NCBI GenBank assembly: GCA_020723665.1
Contig: DYIL01000017.1
Span: 1 to 64,000 of the forward strand
Reading direction: 5' to 3'
Source: Methyloversatilis universalis
GTDB lineage: Bacteria > Pseudomonadota > Gammaproteobacteria > Methylococcales > Methylococcaceae
Length of the DNA stretch: 64,000 nt
Shown here: positions 10,273 through 20,638 of the stretch, piece after piece
How the letters are laid out: each line of letters starts with the position of its first letter
Position numbering within the stretch: position 1 is the stretch's first letter
Program-made: the position numbers and the translations under genes
Notes under the pieces: model-generated
The model's input: the letters and a program-made list of their open reading frames with translations, nothing else
The model's database searches: none
What the model was told of the DNA's origin: nothing

Positions 10273-11474
10273 GTCGCCTCGATCGGCACGTCCAACGCAT
10301 CGGAGTGGGTCTTAAGGAATTTGGCGATTCTCACTTCGTTTTCCTGCCGTAAGACGGAACACGTCACGTAAAGCAGTATTCCGCCGGGCGCCAACAGCGG
10401 CCAGACGGCGTCCAAAATCCGCCGCTGCAAATCCTGCAACCCGACGAGGTCGTCGGGCGTGCGCAATACCTTGATATCCGGATGGCGGCGTATCACTCCG
10501 GTGGCGGAACAGGGCGCATCCAACAAAATCCGGTCGAAGGCACGACCGTCCCACCATGCATTCGGATCCGTCGCATCGGCGGTCAGCACTTCGGCGCTCA
10601 GGCCGGCGCGCGCGAGATTGTCGTAAATCCTAGCGACCCGCTCCGGAGAAACGTCGACCGCGACGACATCCTTCAAATCGGGACAGGCTTCGAGAATATG
10701 CATCAATTTGCCGCCGGGAGCCGCGCAAACGTCGAGCACACGCAAACCGGCCTCCAGCTCCAGCAACGGCGCGGCCAACTGAGCGGCACCGTCCTGCACG
10801 GATACCCAGCCTTTCGCGAAGCCCGGCAGATTCTCGACAGGCACCGGGTTTTCCACTACCACGGCCGTATCGCCTACCGGCGAAGCATAGGCCGAAATGC
10901 CTGCCCGCGCCAATTGATCCAGATAGGCCGCCCGCGAGATCGCCCGGCGGTTTACCCGCAAAACCATGGGCGGTGCGAGATTGTTTTGCCGCAGAATCTC
11001 TGCATAGCGATCCGGCCAGTCTCGCTGCAACGCTGAAGCCAACCATTCCGGATGAGCTTCCCAGATGGACTCCTTGTCCTCCAACCGGGCTTCCAGCGTC
11101 GCCTGCTCCCGCAGATAAGTACGCAAAATCCCATTGAGAAGCGGTTTCGCCCAAGCCTTGCGCCCCGCCGCCGATACCGTCTCGGTGACTGCCGCATAGG
11201 GTTTGACCCGCATGTACTTGAGCTGATAAAGGCCGAGTATAGCCAGCATCCGGATGTCGATATCCTTGACTCGCTTACGAGTCAACAGTCCGAGCAGATA
11301 ATCCAACCGCCAGTACCAGCGCATGACGCCATAGCACAGTGCTTGCACGAACGCACGGTCGTCTTCCCGGGGGATCTTGGGCAGCGCGGATTCGAGCGCA
11401 TGGTTAAGGGTTTTCCGTTCCCCGACCACCTGAACGAGCACATCGGCTGCGACTGCGCGCGAATTCGACTCCAT
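10179..11474 (-). CDS. rsmB: 16S rRNA (cytosine967-C5)-methyltransferase
   Basis: NusB-like N-terminus, VLDVCAAPGGKLMHILE, LLDAPCSATGVIRRHPDIK catalytic motif. Confidence 0.95.
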   Translation of the reverse strand: MESNSRAVAADVLVQVVGERKTLNHALESALPKIPREDDRAFVQALCYGVMRWYWRLDYLLGLLTRKRVKDIDIRMLAILGLYQLKYMRVKPYAAVTETVSAAGRKAWAKPLLNGILRTYLREQATLEARLEDKESIWEAHPEWLASALQRDWPDRYAEILRQNNLAPPMVLRVNRRAISRAAYLDQLARAGISAYASPVGDTAVVVENPVPVENLPGFAKGWVSVQDGAAQLAAPLLELEAGLRVLDVCAAPGGKLMHILEACPDLKDVVAVDVSPERVARIYDNLARAGLSAEVLTADATDPNAWWDGRAFDRILLDAPCSATGVIRRHPDIKVLRTPDDLVGLQDLQRRILDAVWPLLAPGGILLYVTCSVLRQENEVRIAKFLKTHSDALDVPIEATWGEAVSHGRQILTGDQGMDGFYYARIAKIC

Positions 11475-12397
11475 CAGCCCAGGCGTTCCGATTTGACCGG
11501 GTGAGCGTTCAAAAACGCCTGCGCCGGCATTCGCTTCCCACCCGGGAGCTGAACTTCCAGTAAGCGGAGCACTCCACAGCCCGTCGCCACATCCAGCGTC
11601 CGGTCGCGATCCAGGATCGTTCCGGGCTCCGCCGATGCCGGCTCATCCAGGCTTTCCGCCAGCCAAATTCGTAAGGTCCGCCCCCGGTAAAGAGTTTCGG
11701 CCACGGGCCAGGGATTGAACGCTCTGATCCGGCGTTCCAGGTCTATAGCCGCCATGGTCCAATCCAGACGCGCTTCATGCTTTTCGAGCTTCGCCGCGTA
11801 AGTGGCTTTTGTTTCGTCCTGAACCTCGGGCCGCACCGTCCCGGCCTCGATCGCTGGCAATACTTCCGCCAGCGCTTCCGCACCGAGCCGAGCCAAGCGA
11901 TCGTGCAGTTCTCCGGCCGTCTCCAAAGGCGCTATTCTGCAGATCTTCTTATGCAACATCGGACCCGCATCCAGCCGCGGCTCCACCTTCATGATGGTAA
12001 TGCCGGTCGTCTCGTCGCCCGCCAGGATGGCCCGCTGTATGGGTGCCGCGCCCCGCCACCGCGGCAGCAAGGACGCATGGACGTTGACGCAACCCAGCCG
12101 GGGAATCTCCAAAATCGGCTTGGGCAGGATGAGCCCGTAAGCCGCTACCACCATCAAATCCGCTTTGTGGGATCGTAGCCGCTCCTGGGCCGTGGGATCC
12201 TTTAACGTCATCGGCTGGAAAACGGGAACGCCGTACGACTGTGCCAACTCCTTGACCGGGCTCGGCTTGAGCTTCTGCCCTCGACCCGAGGGGCGATCGG
12301 GCTGGGTATAGACCGCACAGACTTCGTGCGGGCTCTCCAAAAGCATTCCAAGGGTAGGAACGGCGAATTCCGGCGTGCCGGCGAAAACGATCTTCAT
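11474..12397 (-). CDS. fmt: methionyl-tRNA formyltransferase
   Basis: MKIVFAGTPEFAVPTL..., VNVHASLLPRWRGAAPIQRAIL signature. Confidence 0.97.
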   Translation of the reverse strand: MKIVFAGTPEFAVPTLGMLLESPHEVCAVYTQPDRPSGRGQKLKPSPVKELAQSYGVPVFQPMTLKDPTAQERLRSHKADLMVVAAYGLILPKPILEIPRLGCVNVHASLLPRWRGAAPIQRAILAGDETTGITIMKVEPRLDAGPMLHKKICRIAPLETAGELHDRLARLGAEALAEVLPAIEAGTVRPEVQDETKATYAAKLEKHEARLDWTMAAIDLERRIRAFNPWPVAETLYRGRTLRIWLAESLDEPASAEPGTILDRDRTLDVATGCGVLRLLEVQLPGGKRMPAQAFLNAHPVKSERLG

Positions 12398-12517
12398 AAA
12401 TGGAAACGGTGAATGGCCACGACGAAAGAGCGCGACCGGTACCGTCGCGCGGCCCGCAGGCAGGACCCACTCCTCCTGGAGCGCATCCTTCTCCCTACAA
12501 AATCGGGAGACTCGGAA

Positions 12518-13054
12518 TCAGACAGCCGCCCGTGCTTTCTGCGGCTGTTGAGAACCTCTCTGCCGCTGATCCTTTTTCAGTTTCTTACGGATCAGCTGGC
12601 GTTTTAACGGCGAGAGATAATCGACGAACAACTTTCCATCCAAATGATCAATCTCATGCTGGATACACACGGCGAGAAGCCCGTCGGCTTCAAGCTCGAA
12701 AGAGTCGCCGTTGCGGTCCAATGCACGAACCTTGACCGTTTCGGCGCGGGTTACCTTTTCAAAAACACCGGGGACCGACAGGCAGCCCTCGTCCATTTCC
12801 TCGCTTCCTAACTTCTCCACGATCTCGGGATTGATCAGGCAGACCGGGGTGTTCTTCTCCTCGGATACATCGATGACCACGACTCGCTTTTGGACATTGA
12901 CCTGCGTCGCGGCAAGACCCACGCCGGGGGCGGCATACATCGTTTCGAACATATCGTCCACCAGGCGCTTGATCGACTCGTCAACCACTGCTACGGGAGC
13001 CGCCTTTTTGCGGAGCCGGTCATCGGGAAATTCGAGAATGGTTAAGATGGCCAT
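12518..13054 (-). CDS. def: peptide deformylase
   Basis: [30 protein letters not shown] motifs; adjacent to fmt. Confidence 0.97.
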   Translation of the reverse strand: MAILTILEFPDDRLRKKAAPVAVVDESIKRLVDDMFETMYAAPGVGLAATQVNVQKRVVVIDVSEEKNTPVCLINPEIVEKLGSEEMDEGCLSVPGVFEKVTRAETVKVRALDRNGDSFELEADGLLAVCIQHEIDHLDGKLFVDYLSPLKRQLIRKKLKKDQRQRGSQQPQKARAAV

Positions 13055-13255
13055 AAAAATAATCGTGGACGCTGAATACCTAAGTCTAAGTCAATGGAAT
13101 TCTAACGAAATTCAACTAGACTTTGAACGCCGATCGGTAAGACTCGGTTCCTTTTTGAAAGTTGCACACGCCCTATGGCAACCCCGGGCTTGCAGCGGGC
13201 CCGGCGCTTCCCCGCGCGGGGACGGCAGCGTCGCGTGCGACGGGCAGGAGACAAG

Positions 13256-14281
13256 ATGACGTTTCGAATCTTTATCGCTATTGGTTTATCGTTCGTCGTC
13301 GGTACGGCGGCGGCCGATCACATTCAGCTCAATCCGGATCATCCGGACCGTTACACCGTGGTCCCGGGGGACACGCTCTGGGACATTTCCGGGAGATTCC
13401 TGAGCAAGCCATGGCAATGGCCGGAAATTTGGCACGACAACCCTCAAATCCAGAACCCGCATCTGATTTATCCCGGCGACGTGATTGCCTTGCGTTACGT
13501 AAACGGCGAGCCGCGCCTTGAGGTCGAGACGCCATCCGACGTTCGCCTGAGCCCGGAAGTCCGGGTCAGTCCTATCGACCGAGCCATACCGGTCATCCCG
13601 ATGGACGCGATTCGCCAATTCCTGTCGCGGCCCCGAGTCGTCAGTGACCGCGAATTGAGAGAAGCGCCGTACATCGTGGACTTCGTCGACGAACATATCG
13701 TCGGCGGAAACGGCGACCGGATTTACGTGCGCGCCATCGAGGAACGAACAACCCAGGCATTCACCGTGTTTCGACCGGGCGCCCCCTACAGGGAGCCCGT
13801 CACCGGAGACGTTCTCGGCTACGAAGCGATTTACGTGGCCGACAGCCAACTGGAACGCGCCGGCGATCCAGCGACGCTGCTGTTGACCCGCGGCGAGCGC
13901 GAAGCGATCATCGGCGACCGGCTCCTGCCGGTCGAGCAAGAAAAAATCCAGCTCCATTTTGAGCCGCATGCGCCCGATCGCCCCATCGAGGCTCAGATCA
14001 TCGGCGTCCTCGACGGCGTCTCGCAGATCGGACAATACCAGGTCGTCGTGATCGACAAGGGCATCGCCGACGGCATCGAGACTGGCCATGTTCTCGACGT
14101 CTACCAGCGCGGACGCCCAATACGGGACATCGTCAGCCAAAGACCCGGTGAAACCGTGGTGTCGCCTCCGGAACACGCCGGCACGCTGATGATTTTCCGG
14201 GCGTTTGAGCGCGTCAGCTATGCGTTGGTCATGAAAGCAACGCGCGCGATTCACATCTTGGACCTCGCTGCGAACCCTTGA
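13256..14281 (+). CDS. LysM peptidoglycan-binding domain protein
   Basis: Signal peptide then YTVVPGDTLWDISGRFLSKPWQWPEIWHDNPQIQNPHLIYPGDVIAL. Start ATG chosen at 13256. Confidence 0.9.
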   Translation: MTFRIFIAIGLSFVVGTAAADHIQLNPDHPDRYTVVPGDTLWDISGRFLSKPWQWPEIWHDNPQIQNPHLIYPGDVIALRYVNGEPRLEVETPSDVRLSPEVRVSPIDRAIPVIPMDAIRQFLSRPRVVSDRELREAPYIVDFVDEHIVGGNGDRIYVRAIEERTTQAFTVFRPGAPYREPVTGDVLGYEAIYVADSQLERAGDPATLLLTRGEREAIIGDRLLPVEQEKIQLHFEPHAPDRPIEAQIIGVLDGVSQIGQYQVVVIDKGIADGIETGHVLDVYQRGRPIRDIVSQRPGETVVSPPEHAGTLMIFRAFERVSYALVMKATRAIHILDLAANP

Positions 14282-15390
14282 CACCGGGCTCCCTGCCAAA
14301 CTGCGAAGACCTGCGTTACTGGCTGGCACTGCACAGAGCGCCTCTCATCGGCAGCAGGCGATTCTGCGCCATTCTCGCCCACTTCCACACCCCGAGAGTG
14401 CTCTTCGAAACCAAGGCGGCCGATTTAGCCGCCTTGGGTCTCAAGGAACCAACGATCGCCTATCTCTGCCAGCCGGATTGGCAAGCCGTGGAAGCCGATC
14501 TTCAATGGCTGAGCGCCTCTGGCCACGACTGCCTGACCTTGCACGATCCGCGATACCCGACACTGCTCCGCGAAATCCCCGATCCGCCGCCGCTGGTTTT
14601 CATCAAGGGAAACCTCTCCGCTCTGTCGACTCGCCAGATCGCAATCGTCGGAAGCCGAAATCCATCGCCGTCGGGCCGGCGAATCGCGAGAGAACTCGCC
14701 AGAGGTCTGGTCTCTGCGGGCTTCGCCGTCACCAGCGGGCTGGCACTCGGAATCGATGCCGCCGGACATGCCGGCGCGCTCGAAGCGGGCGGCATTACCA
14801 TAGCGGTCGCAGCTACTGGCCTGGATCGCGTCTATCCGCGCCGACACCAGGACCTGGCGCGGGAAATCGTCGTGCGGAACGGCGCTCTCCTATCCGAGTT
14901 CCCTCCAGGCACAGACCCCAAAGCAGACCATTTCCCTCGCCGCAATCGCATCATCAGCGGCCTCTCCTTAGGCACCCTGGTTGTCGAAGCGGCGTCTCGG
15001 TCGGGGTCCTTGATCACGGCCCGCTTCGCCGCCGAGCAAGGGCGCGAAGTGTTTGCCGTCCCGGGTTCGATTTACAGCCCGCTCTCTCGGGGATGCAACG
15101 AGTTGATAAAAAACGGAGCAAAGCTGATCCAAACGGTCGAAGATATCGTCGAGGAATTCGAGATGCAATTATCCGTCCAAGCCTACGAACCTTCGGTTCA
15201 AACCGATTCGGAAACCGATCAGCCCTATATGGAACTCTTGAAATATATTGCGTATGACCCAACCTCTGTGGATACTCTAGTGGCAGCCACAGGAAAAACG
15301 CCGGAAGTCATCGCCTCGATGCTTTTGATGTTGGAACTGCAAGGCCACGTTGCCTCTACCGCCGGAGGATACTACTTCCGGACCCAGTAA
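14278..15390 (+). CDS. dprA: DNA processing protein DprA
   Basis: QIAIVGSRNPSPSGRRIARELARGLVSAGFAVTSGLALGIDAAGHAGAL; start appears to be TTG overlapping the upstream stop. Confidence 0.95.
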   Translation: MTPGSLPNCEDLRYWLALHRAPLIGSRRFCAILAHFHTPRVLFETKAADLAALGLKEPTIAYLCQPDWQAVEADLQWLSASGHDCLTLHDPRYPTLLREIPDPPPLVFIKGNLSALSTRQIAIVGSRNPSPSGRRIARELARGLVSAGFAVTSGLALGIDAAGHAGALEAGGITIAVAATGLDRVYPRRHQDLAREIVVRNGALLSEFPPGTDPKADHFPRRNRIISGLSLGTLVVEAASRSGSLITARFAAEQGREVFAVPGSIYSPLSRGCNELIKNGAKLIQTVEDIVEEFEMQLSVQAYEPSVQTDSETDQPYMELLKYIAYDPTSVDTLVAATGKTPEVIASMLLMLELQGHVASTAGGYYFRTQ

Positions 15391-15432
15391 AACGTCCTAG
15401 CCGCTGCCCCATCCCTTAGTTGAGACCGCTCA

Positions 15433-15897
15433 ATGAAAGAAAATGTATTCGATGTTTTGATCTATCTGTTCGAGAACTATATGGACGATGTCGAACTGAC
15501 GCCCGATCCCGACATGATTCGTACCGAACTCTTGGAAGCCGGATTTCCGCAGACCGAAATCAATAAAGCTTTCGATTGGCTGGAATCCTTGACCGAACAA
15601 ACTGCGATCAAGTCTGCTTCCTCGCCGGCGTTTCGCATCTTTTTCTCTCAGGAGATGGCTAAGCTCGATACCGAATGCCGCGGCCTCTTGCTGTTTTTGG
15701 AGCAAAACGGAATTCTCACGCCGGCAAGCCGGGAACTGGTCATAGACCGTGTTATGGCGTTCAACGAAGAGACAATCTCCCTGGAAAACCTCAAGTGGGT
15801 TGTGCTCATGGTACTGTTCAGCCAACCCAACGAGGAAATCGCTTTCGCGCGCATGGAAAATCTCGTTTACGAAAGCCTGCCCAATTATCTGCATTGA
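15433..15897 (+). CDS. smg: DUF494 family protein Smg
   Basis: MKENVFDVLIYLFENYMDDV...; dprA-smg-topA order. Confidence 0.92.
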   Translation: MKENVFDVLIYLFENYMDDVELTPDPDMIRTELLEAGFPQTEINKAFDWLESLTEQTAIKSASSPAFRIFFSQEMAKLDTECRGLLLFLEQNGILTPASRELVIDRVMAFNEETISLENLKWVVLMVLFSQPNEEIAFARMENLVYESLPNYLH

Positions 15898-15987
15898 TAC
15901 GCTACCCGTTTCTCCGGTTCTTCAGCGCAGAAGCAAACGGGGGAATCATTTATCTCAAACGCAAGTAGTTCTGACGTTTAATCTGCG

Positions 15988-18288
15988 ATGAGTCAAAACC
16001 TGGTCATTGTTGAATCACCAGCAAAAGCTAAGACCATTGAAAAATATCTCGGCCGAGATTTTCAGGTCTACGCGTCCTATGGCCATGTCCGTGACCTTGT
16101 GCCCAAAGAAGGGGCGGTCGATCCCGATCACGATTTCGCGATGAAGTACGAACTCATCGAAAAGAACGAGAGGCACGTACAAAACATTGCCAAAGCCGCC
16201 CAGAAGGCTGACGCCCTATTCCTCGCAACCGACCCCGACCGCGAAGGCGAGGCCATTTCCTGGCATATTTACGAAATCCTCAAAGACCGCAAGGTGCTCG
16301 GCAACAAACCGGTGCATCGCGTGGTATTCCATGAAATCACCAAGCGCGCCATTACCGAGGCGATTCAAAATCCCAAAGCGCTCTCCACCGACCTGATCAA
16401 CGCGCAACAGGCGCGACGCGCCCTCGATTACCTGGTCGGTTTCAAGCTCTCGCCTTTACTGTGGAAAAAGATTCGGCGCGGCCTGTCGGCCGGACGAGTG
16501 CAAAGCCCCGCGCTCCGGATGATCGTCGAGCGCGAGGTCGAAATCGAGAACTTCAAGACCCAGGAATATTGGACACTCGACGCCGAAGCCAGCGCCGAAG
16601 GTCAGAACTTCCGCGCCCGGCTCATCAGCTTGAAAGGCGCCAAGCTGGAACAATTCAGCATCGTTACCGAGGAGCAGGCGACCCATGCCCGAAAAGAGTT
16701 GCTTGCGGCAGCGAACGGCAAGCTTCGGGTGGAAAAGATCGAAGAAAAGGAGCGCAAAAGGAACCCTGCGGCACCTTTCATCACATCCACTCTTCAGCAG
16801 GAGGCGGCCCGCAAGCTGGGATTCACTACCAAGCGCACCATGGCGATCGCTCAGCAGCTTTATGAAGGCATAGATCTGGGCGGCGAGAGCACGGGGCTCA
16901 TCACCTACATGCGTACCGATTCGGTCAACCTTGCCAGCGAAGCGGTACAAGACATTCGCGAACTGATCGCGTCCCGATTCGGCAAGGAAAATCTGCCTAA
17001 GCAGCCGCCCACATACAAGACAAAGAGCAAGAACGCTCAGGAAGCCCACGAGGCGATTCGGCCAACCTCGGCTTTTCGGCTGCCGGAACAGGTCAAGCCC
17101 TACCTCAGTGCCGATCAATACAAGCTTTACAACCTGATCTGGAAACGAACCGTCGCCTGCCAGATGATCCATGCCACCATCAAGACCGTCTCGGTCGATC
17201 TGTCCTGCGGTACGACAGGCGTCTTTAGGGCGACCGGTTCGACGGTCGTGAACCCGGGCTTCATGAGCGTCTACCTCGAGGGTAAGGACGATGTTCCGAG
17301 CGAAGACGACGAAAGTTTTCTGCCCAGGCTAAAAGAAGGCGAGTCGGTCGATTTGCGCGATATCGTCACCGATCAGCATTTCACCGAACCGCCGCCGCGC
17401 TACACTGAAGCGAGCCTGGTCAAGGCGTTGGAGGAATACGGCATCGGCCGACCGTCGACCTACGCGGCGATTATCTCGACTCTCCAGCAGCGTCATTACG
17501 TCGTGCTGGAAAACAAGCGTTTTCACCCGACGGACGTGGGGCGCATTGTCAATAAATTTCTGACCGAGCACTTCACCAGGTACGTCGATTACAACTTCAC
17601 CGCCAATTTGGAAGACGACTTGGATGCCGTCTCGCGCGGCGAAAGAAATTGGATTCCTCTGATGCGGGAGTTCTGGTATCCGTTCAAGTCACTGATCGAC
17701 GCCAAGGATGAAAGCCTAAGACGTGCGGACATCACGCACGAATTGCTCGACGAAACATGCCCCGAATGCGGCGGACGGCTTTCCATACGCCTGGGGCGTA
17801 ACGGGCGCTTCGTAGGCTGCACCAATTACCCAGAGTGCAAATACACCCGCAACATCAACGGAGAGGCCGCGCCCGCCGCGCCGGAAGTCGTAGAAGGAAA
17901 GGTCTGCCCCGAATGCTCATCGCCTCTGGTCATCAAGACTGGTCGGTTCGGGAAGTTCATCGGCTGCAGCAATTATCCCAAGTGCAAGCATATCGAACCG
18001 CTCGAAAAACCCGAAGACACCGGGGTACGTTGTCCGGAATGCAAGAAGGGCCAGTTGATCAAGCGCAAATCGCGCTTCGGAAAATTGTTCTTCTCCTGCA
18101 ATACCTACCCGAGTTGCAGCTACGCGATCTGGAACCCGCCCATCGCCGAACCTTGCCCCAATTGCGGCTGGCCCATCCTGACGCTGAAAGTCACCAAGCG
18201 ACGTGGCACCGAGAAAGTCTGCCCCCGCAAGGAATGCGGTTATGTGGCACCCTATGAAGGCGAGCCGCTGGCGGAGTCCACAACCTAG
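15988..18288 (+). CDS. topA: DNA topoisomerase I
   Basis: TOPRIM LVIVESPAKAKTIEKYLG, catalytic GLITYMRTDSVN, C-terminal zinc ribbons (CPECGGRL...). Confidence 0.98.
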   Translation: MSQNLVIVESPAKAKTIEKYLGRDFQVYASYGHVRDLVPKEGAVDPDHDFAMKYELIEKNERHVQNIAKAAQKADALFLATDPDREGEAISWHIYEILKDRKVLGNKPVHRVVFHEITKRAITEAIQNPKALSTDLINAQQARRALDYLVGFKLSPLLWKKIRRGLSAGRVQSPALRMIVEREVEIENFKTQEYWTLDAEASAEGQNFRARLISLKGAKLEQFSIVTEEQATHARKELLAAANGKLRVEKIEEKERKRNPAAPFITSTLQQEAARKLGFTTKRTMAIAQQLYEGIDLGGESTGLITYMRTDSVNLASEAVQDIRELIASRFGKENLPKQPPTYKTKSKNAQEAHEAIRPTSAFRLPEQVKPYLSADQYKLYNLIWKRTVACQMIHATIKTVSVDLSCGTTGVFRATGSTVVNPGFMSVYLEGKDDVPSEDDESFLPRLKEGESVDLRDIVTDQHFTEPPPRYTEASLVKALEEYGIGRPSTYAAIISTLQQRHYVVLENKRFHPTDVGRIVNKFLTEHFTRYVDYNFTANLEDDLDAVSRGERNWIPLMREFWYPFKSLIDAKDESLRRADITHELLDETCPECGGRLSIRLGRNGRFVGCTNYPECKYTRNINGEAAPAAPEVVEGKVCPECSSPLVIKTGRFGKFIGCSNYPKCKHIEPLEKPEDTGVRCPECKKGQLIKRKSRFGKLFFSCNTYPSCSYAIWNPPIAEPCPNCGWPILTLKVTKRRGTEKVCPRKECGYVAPYEGEPLAESTT

Positions 18289-18316
18289 CCCACATTGCCC
18301 GCGAGCCCGGAAAGCA

Positions 18317-18871
18317 ATGTTATCGCGATTTCGTCTGAGGCTCGCGGCGACCCATCTTCGCCGCGGCGGTATCATCGCTTATCCGACCGAAGGTGTGTAC
18401 GGGCTCGGGTGTAATCCGCTAGACCGAGCGGCCGTATTGCGCCTGCTCGCATTGAAAGAACGCCCCTCGACGAAAGGACTGATCCTCATTGCTGCCGAAT
18501 TCGACCAGATCGAACCTTATCTCGACATCCCAAACGACATCATGCGGGGCAGAATCTTGGCAACATGGCCAGGACCCGTCACCTGGATCGTTCCCGCGGC
18601 CGGCTGGGTGCCGGAATGGCTTAGAGGCGAACACGCAACCCTGGCTGTCCGCGTCACGGCACACCGGGATGCCGAAGCCCTGTGCCGCGCTTTCGGCGGG
18701 CCCATCGTATCGACCAGCGCCAACAAAAGCGGACGCCAGCCCGCCCGCACCCCGATCGCAGTTCGGAAGCATTTTTCGCCCCCCCAGGTGTTGGTCTTTC
18801 CCGGACGCCTCGGTGGATTGTGCGGTCCGACCGCCATCTATGATGCGTCCACCGGCGTTCGGATACGCTAA
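18317..18871 (+). CDS. tsaC: L-threonylcarbamoyladenylate synthase (TsaC/Sua5)
   Basis: GGIIAYPTEGVYGLGCNPLDRAAVLRLLALKERPSTKGLILIAA; start at 18317. Confidence 0.92.
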   Translation: MLSRFRLRLAATHLRRGGIIAYPTEGVYGLGCNPLDRAAVLRLLALKERPSTKGLILIAAEFDQIEPYLDIPNDIMRGRILATWPGPVTWIVPAAGWVPEWLRGEHATLAVRVTAHRDAEALCRAFGGPIVSTSANKSGRQPARTPIAVRKHFSPPQVLVFPGRLGGLCGPTAIYDASTGVRIR

Positions 18872-18968
18872 ACGACGGATCCAGACGTTTTAGCTTGACA
18901 CACCGTGTTCTCATCCATAGCATTCCAGCGTTTTGCAGGACACCGCCGCAGCGAGAGCGATTTCATAA

Positions 18969-19994
18969 TTGATGACAATATCGACTTCGTCACAGATCAC
19001 GCCGACAGCTTCACAAGACCCGAAAACAGCCTTCGCGAGTATCCGCTGTTTGGTAGAAGAAGAAACTGCGGCCGTGGACCGGCTCATTCTTCGCGAGCTC
19101 AGCTCCGATGTATTGCTCATCAATCAGATCGGTCGATACATCGTAAACAGCGGCGGCAAGCGCCTCAGGCCGATGTTATTGCTGCTGGTCGCCAAAGCCC
19201 TCCAATATCGAGGACAGCAACACATTACCCTCGCGGCAGTCATCGAGTTCATTCACACAGCGACCCTACTCCACGATGACGTAGTCGACGAATCGACCCT
19301 ACGCCGAGGACGAAATACCGTCAACGCGCTTTGGGGAAATTCGGCTAGCGTCCTGGTGGGAGATTATCTGTACTCGCGCTCGTTCGAACTGATGGTGAGC
19401 GTACAGAACCTCCACATCATGGAGATTCTTTCCCGCACGACCACGGCCATTGCCGAAGGCGAAGTGCTGCAACTTCTCAATTGCAACAATCCCGCGACCA
19501 CCGAACACAAATATCTCGAGGTCATCTCCCGTAAGACCGCGATTTTGTTCAGCGCGGCGGCGCAACTCGCAGCCGTACTGAGCGGCGCTCCCGAATCGAT
19601 CGAACTGGCACTGAAAGACTACGGCCTCCACCTAGGTATCGCGTTTCAATTGATCGACGACGCCTTGGACTACATGGCCAATCCCGCTGAACTCGGCAAA
19701 AATCTCGGCGACGATTTGGCCGAAGGCAAGCCGACACTGCCTTTGATCTATGCCATAGAACATGGCAACGCGACGCAGGCCGCCGCACTGCGTGACGCCA
19801 TCGAGAACGGCAATCGCGACGCATTCCGCGAAGTTTACGAAATCGTTGAATCTACCGACGCAATCGCGTACACTGCACGGCGCGCTAGGGGAGAAGCAGA
19901 CAAAGCGGTTGAACTGCTCGATGTTCTTCCCGCATCGGAATACAAGGACGCCCTCATTCGACTCGCTCGCTTATCGGTCGAACGAAGCTATTAA
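18969..19994 (+). CDS. ispB: octaprenyl diphosphate synthase
   Basis: GGKRLRPMLLLL, LLHDDVVDESTLRRG (FARM) and QLIDDALDYM (SARM). Confidence 0.94.
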   Translation: MMTISTSSQITPTASQDPKTAFASIRCLVEEETAAVDRLILRELSSDVLLINQIGRYIVNSGGKRLRPMLLLLVAKALQYRGQQHITLAAVIEFIHTATLLHDDVVDESTLRRGRNTVNALWGNSASVLVGDYLYSRSFELMVSVQNLHIMEILSRTTTAIAEGEVLQLLNCNNPATTEHKYLEVISRKTAILFSAAAQLAAVLSGAPESIELALKDYGLHLGIAFQLIDDALDYMANPAELGKNLGDDLAEGKPTLPLIYAIEHGNATQAAALRDAIENGNRDAFREVYEIVESTDAIAYTARRARGEADKAVELLDVLPASEYKDALIRLARLSVERSY

Positions 19995-20005
19995 AATTCA
20001 CTATT

Positions 20006-20082
<77 letters not shown>

Positions 20083-20290
20083 ATTGAATCAATATCTTAT
20101 CCCGCTTCTTCACGCGCCGTTTTGGGCAACGTGAAACCGCATCCCTATCGAGTACCGCCGCACAGCCCGCCGTTGGCTCATTGTGACGTAGCGAATGCGG
20201 TGTGGAGAGCGGACTTTAAGGGTCGGCTTTTGTGCTGGGCAATGGGCGGCGGTGCTATCCTCGGACGTTCACCGACACCGTCAGGGGTCT

Positions 20291-20371
20291 CGAAAAACCG
20301 CCTTCCCGGCGGTTTTTCTCTTCGCCAAGCCCAAACGCGGTTTGGGCTTGGCTTACGTTTTCAACCCCTTA
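20291..20371 (+). repeat. structured repeat family A copy 1, interrupted by a MITE (continues 20639-20680)
   Basis: GAAAAACCGCC/GGCGGTTTTTC hairpin (20292-20302/20308-20318), then GCCAAGCCCAAAC/GTTTGGGCTTGGC (20324-20336/20340-20352). Second copy at 54539-54680. Confidence 0.85.
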
Positions 20372-20638
20372 TTCCAATTCGCAATCAAAGAAACAATATC
20401 GTAGGCCGGGATAAGCCTGTCCTGAGCTTGTCGAAGGGCCGTACTTCGCACGTTAGCGTTCGCTCCCGGCGAACGGGTGCACGCGTAAGCGCCGCTTGCG
20501 GCTCCCAACGGGGAAAGTGCGGCGTGATCGGGTTGGGTAAAGATCTTTTGGATCCAACAGTCGCACTGTTCGCCTTTCCCACTGGAAACTTAATCAGAGT
20601 TTCCTTAAAGATATTTTCCGATTGTTCAATAAACGGAA
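20372..20638. mobile_element. MITE family 1 copy (with nested family 2 sequence), flanked by TTA duplication
   Basis: Begins TTCCAATTCGCAATCAAAG, ends TTGTTCAATAAACGGAA, flanked by TTA (20369-20371, 20639-20641). The uninterrupted host repeat at 54539-54680 reads CCCCTTACGTGGC. Confidence 0.8.

Noticed and set aside
13286-14329. 347-aa minus-strand ORF antisense to the LysM gene
   Set aside because: Artifact of codon bias; the plus-strand LysM protein has a signal peptide and domain.
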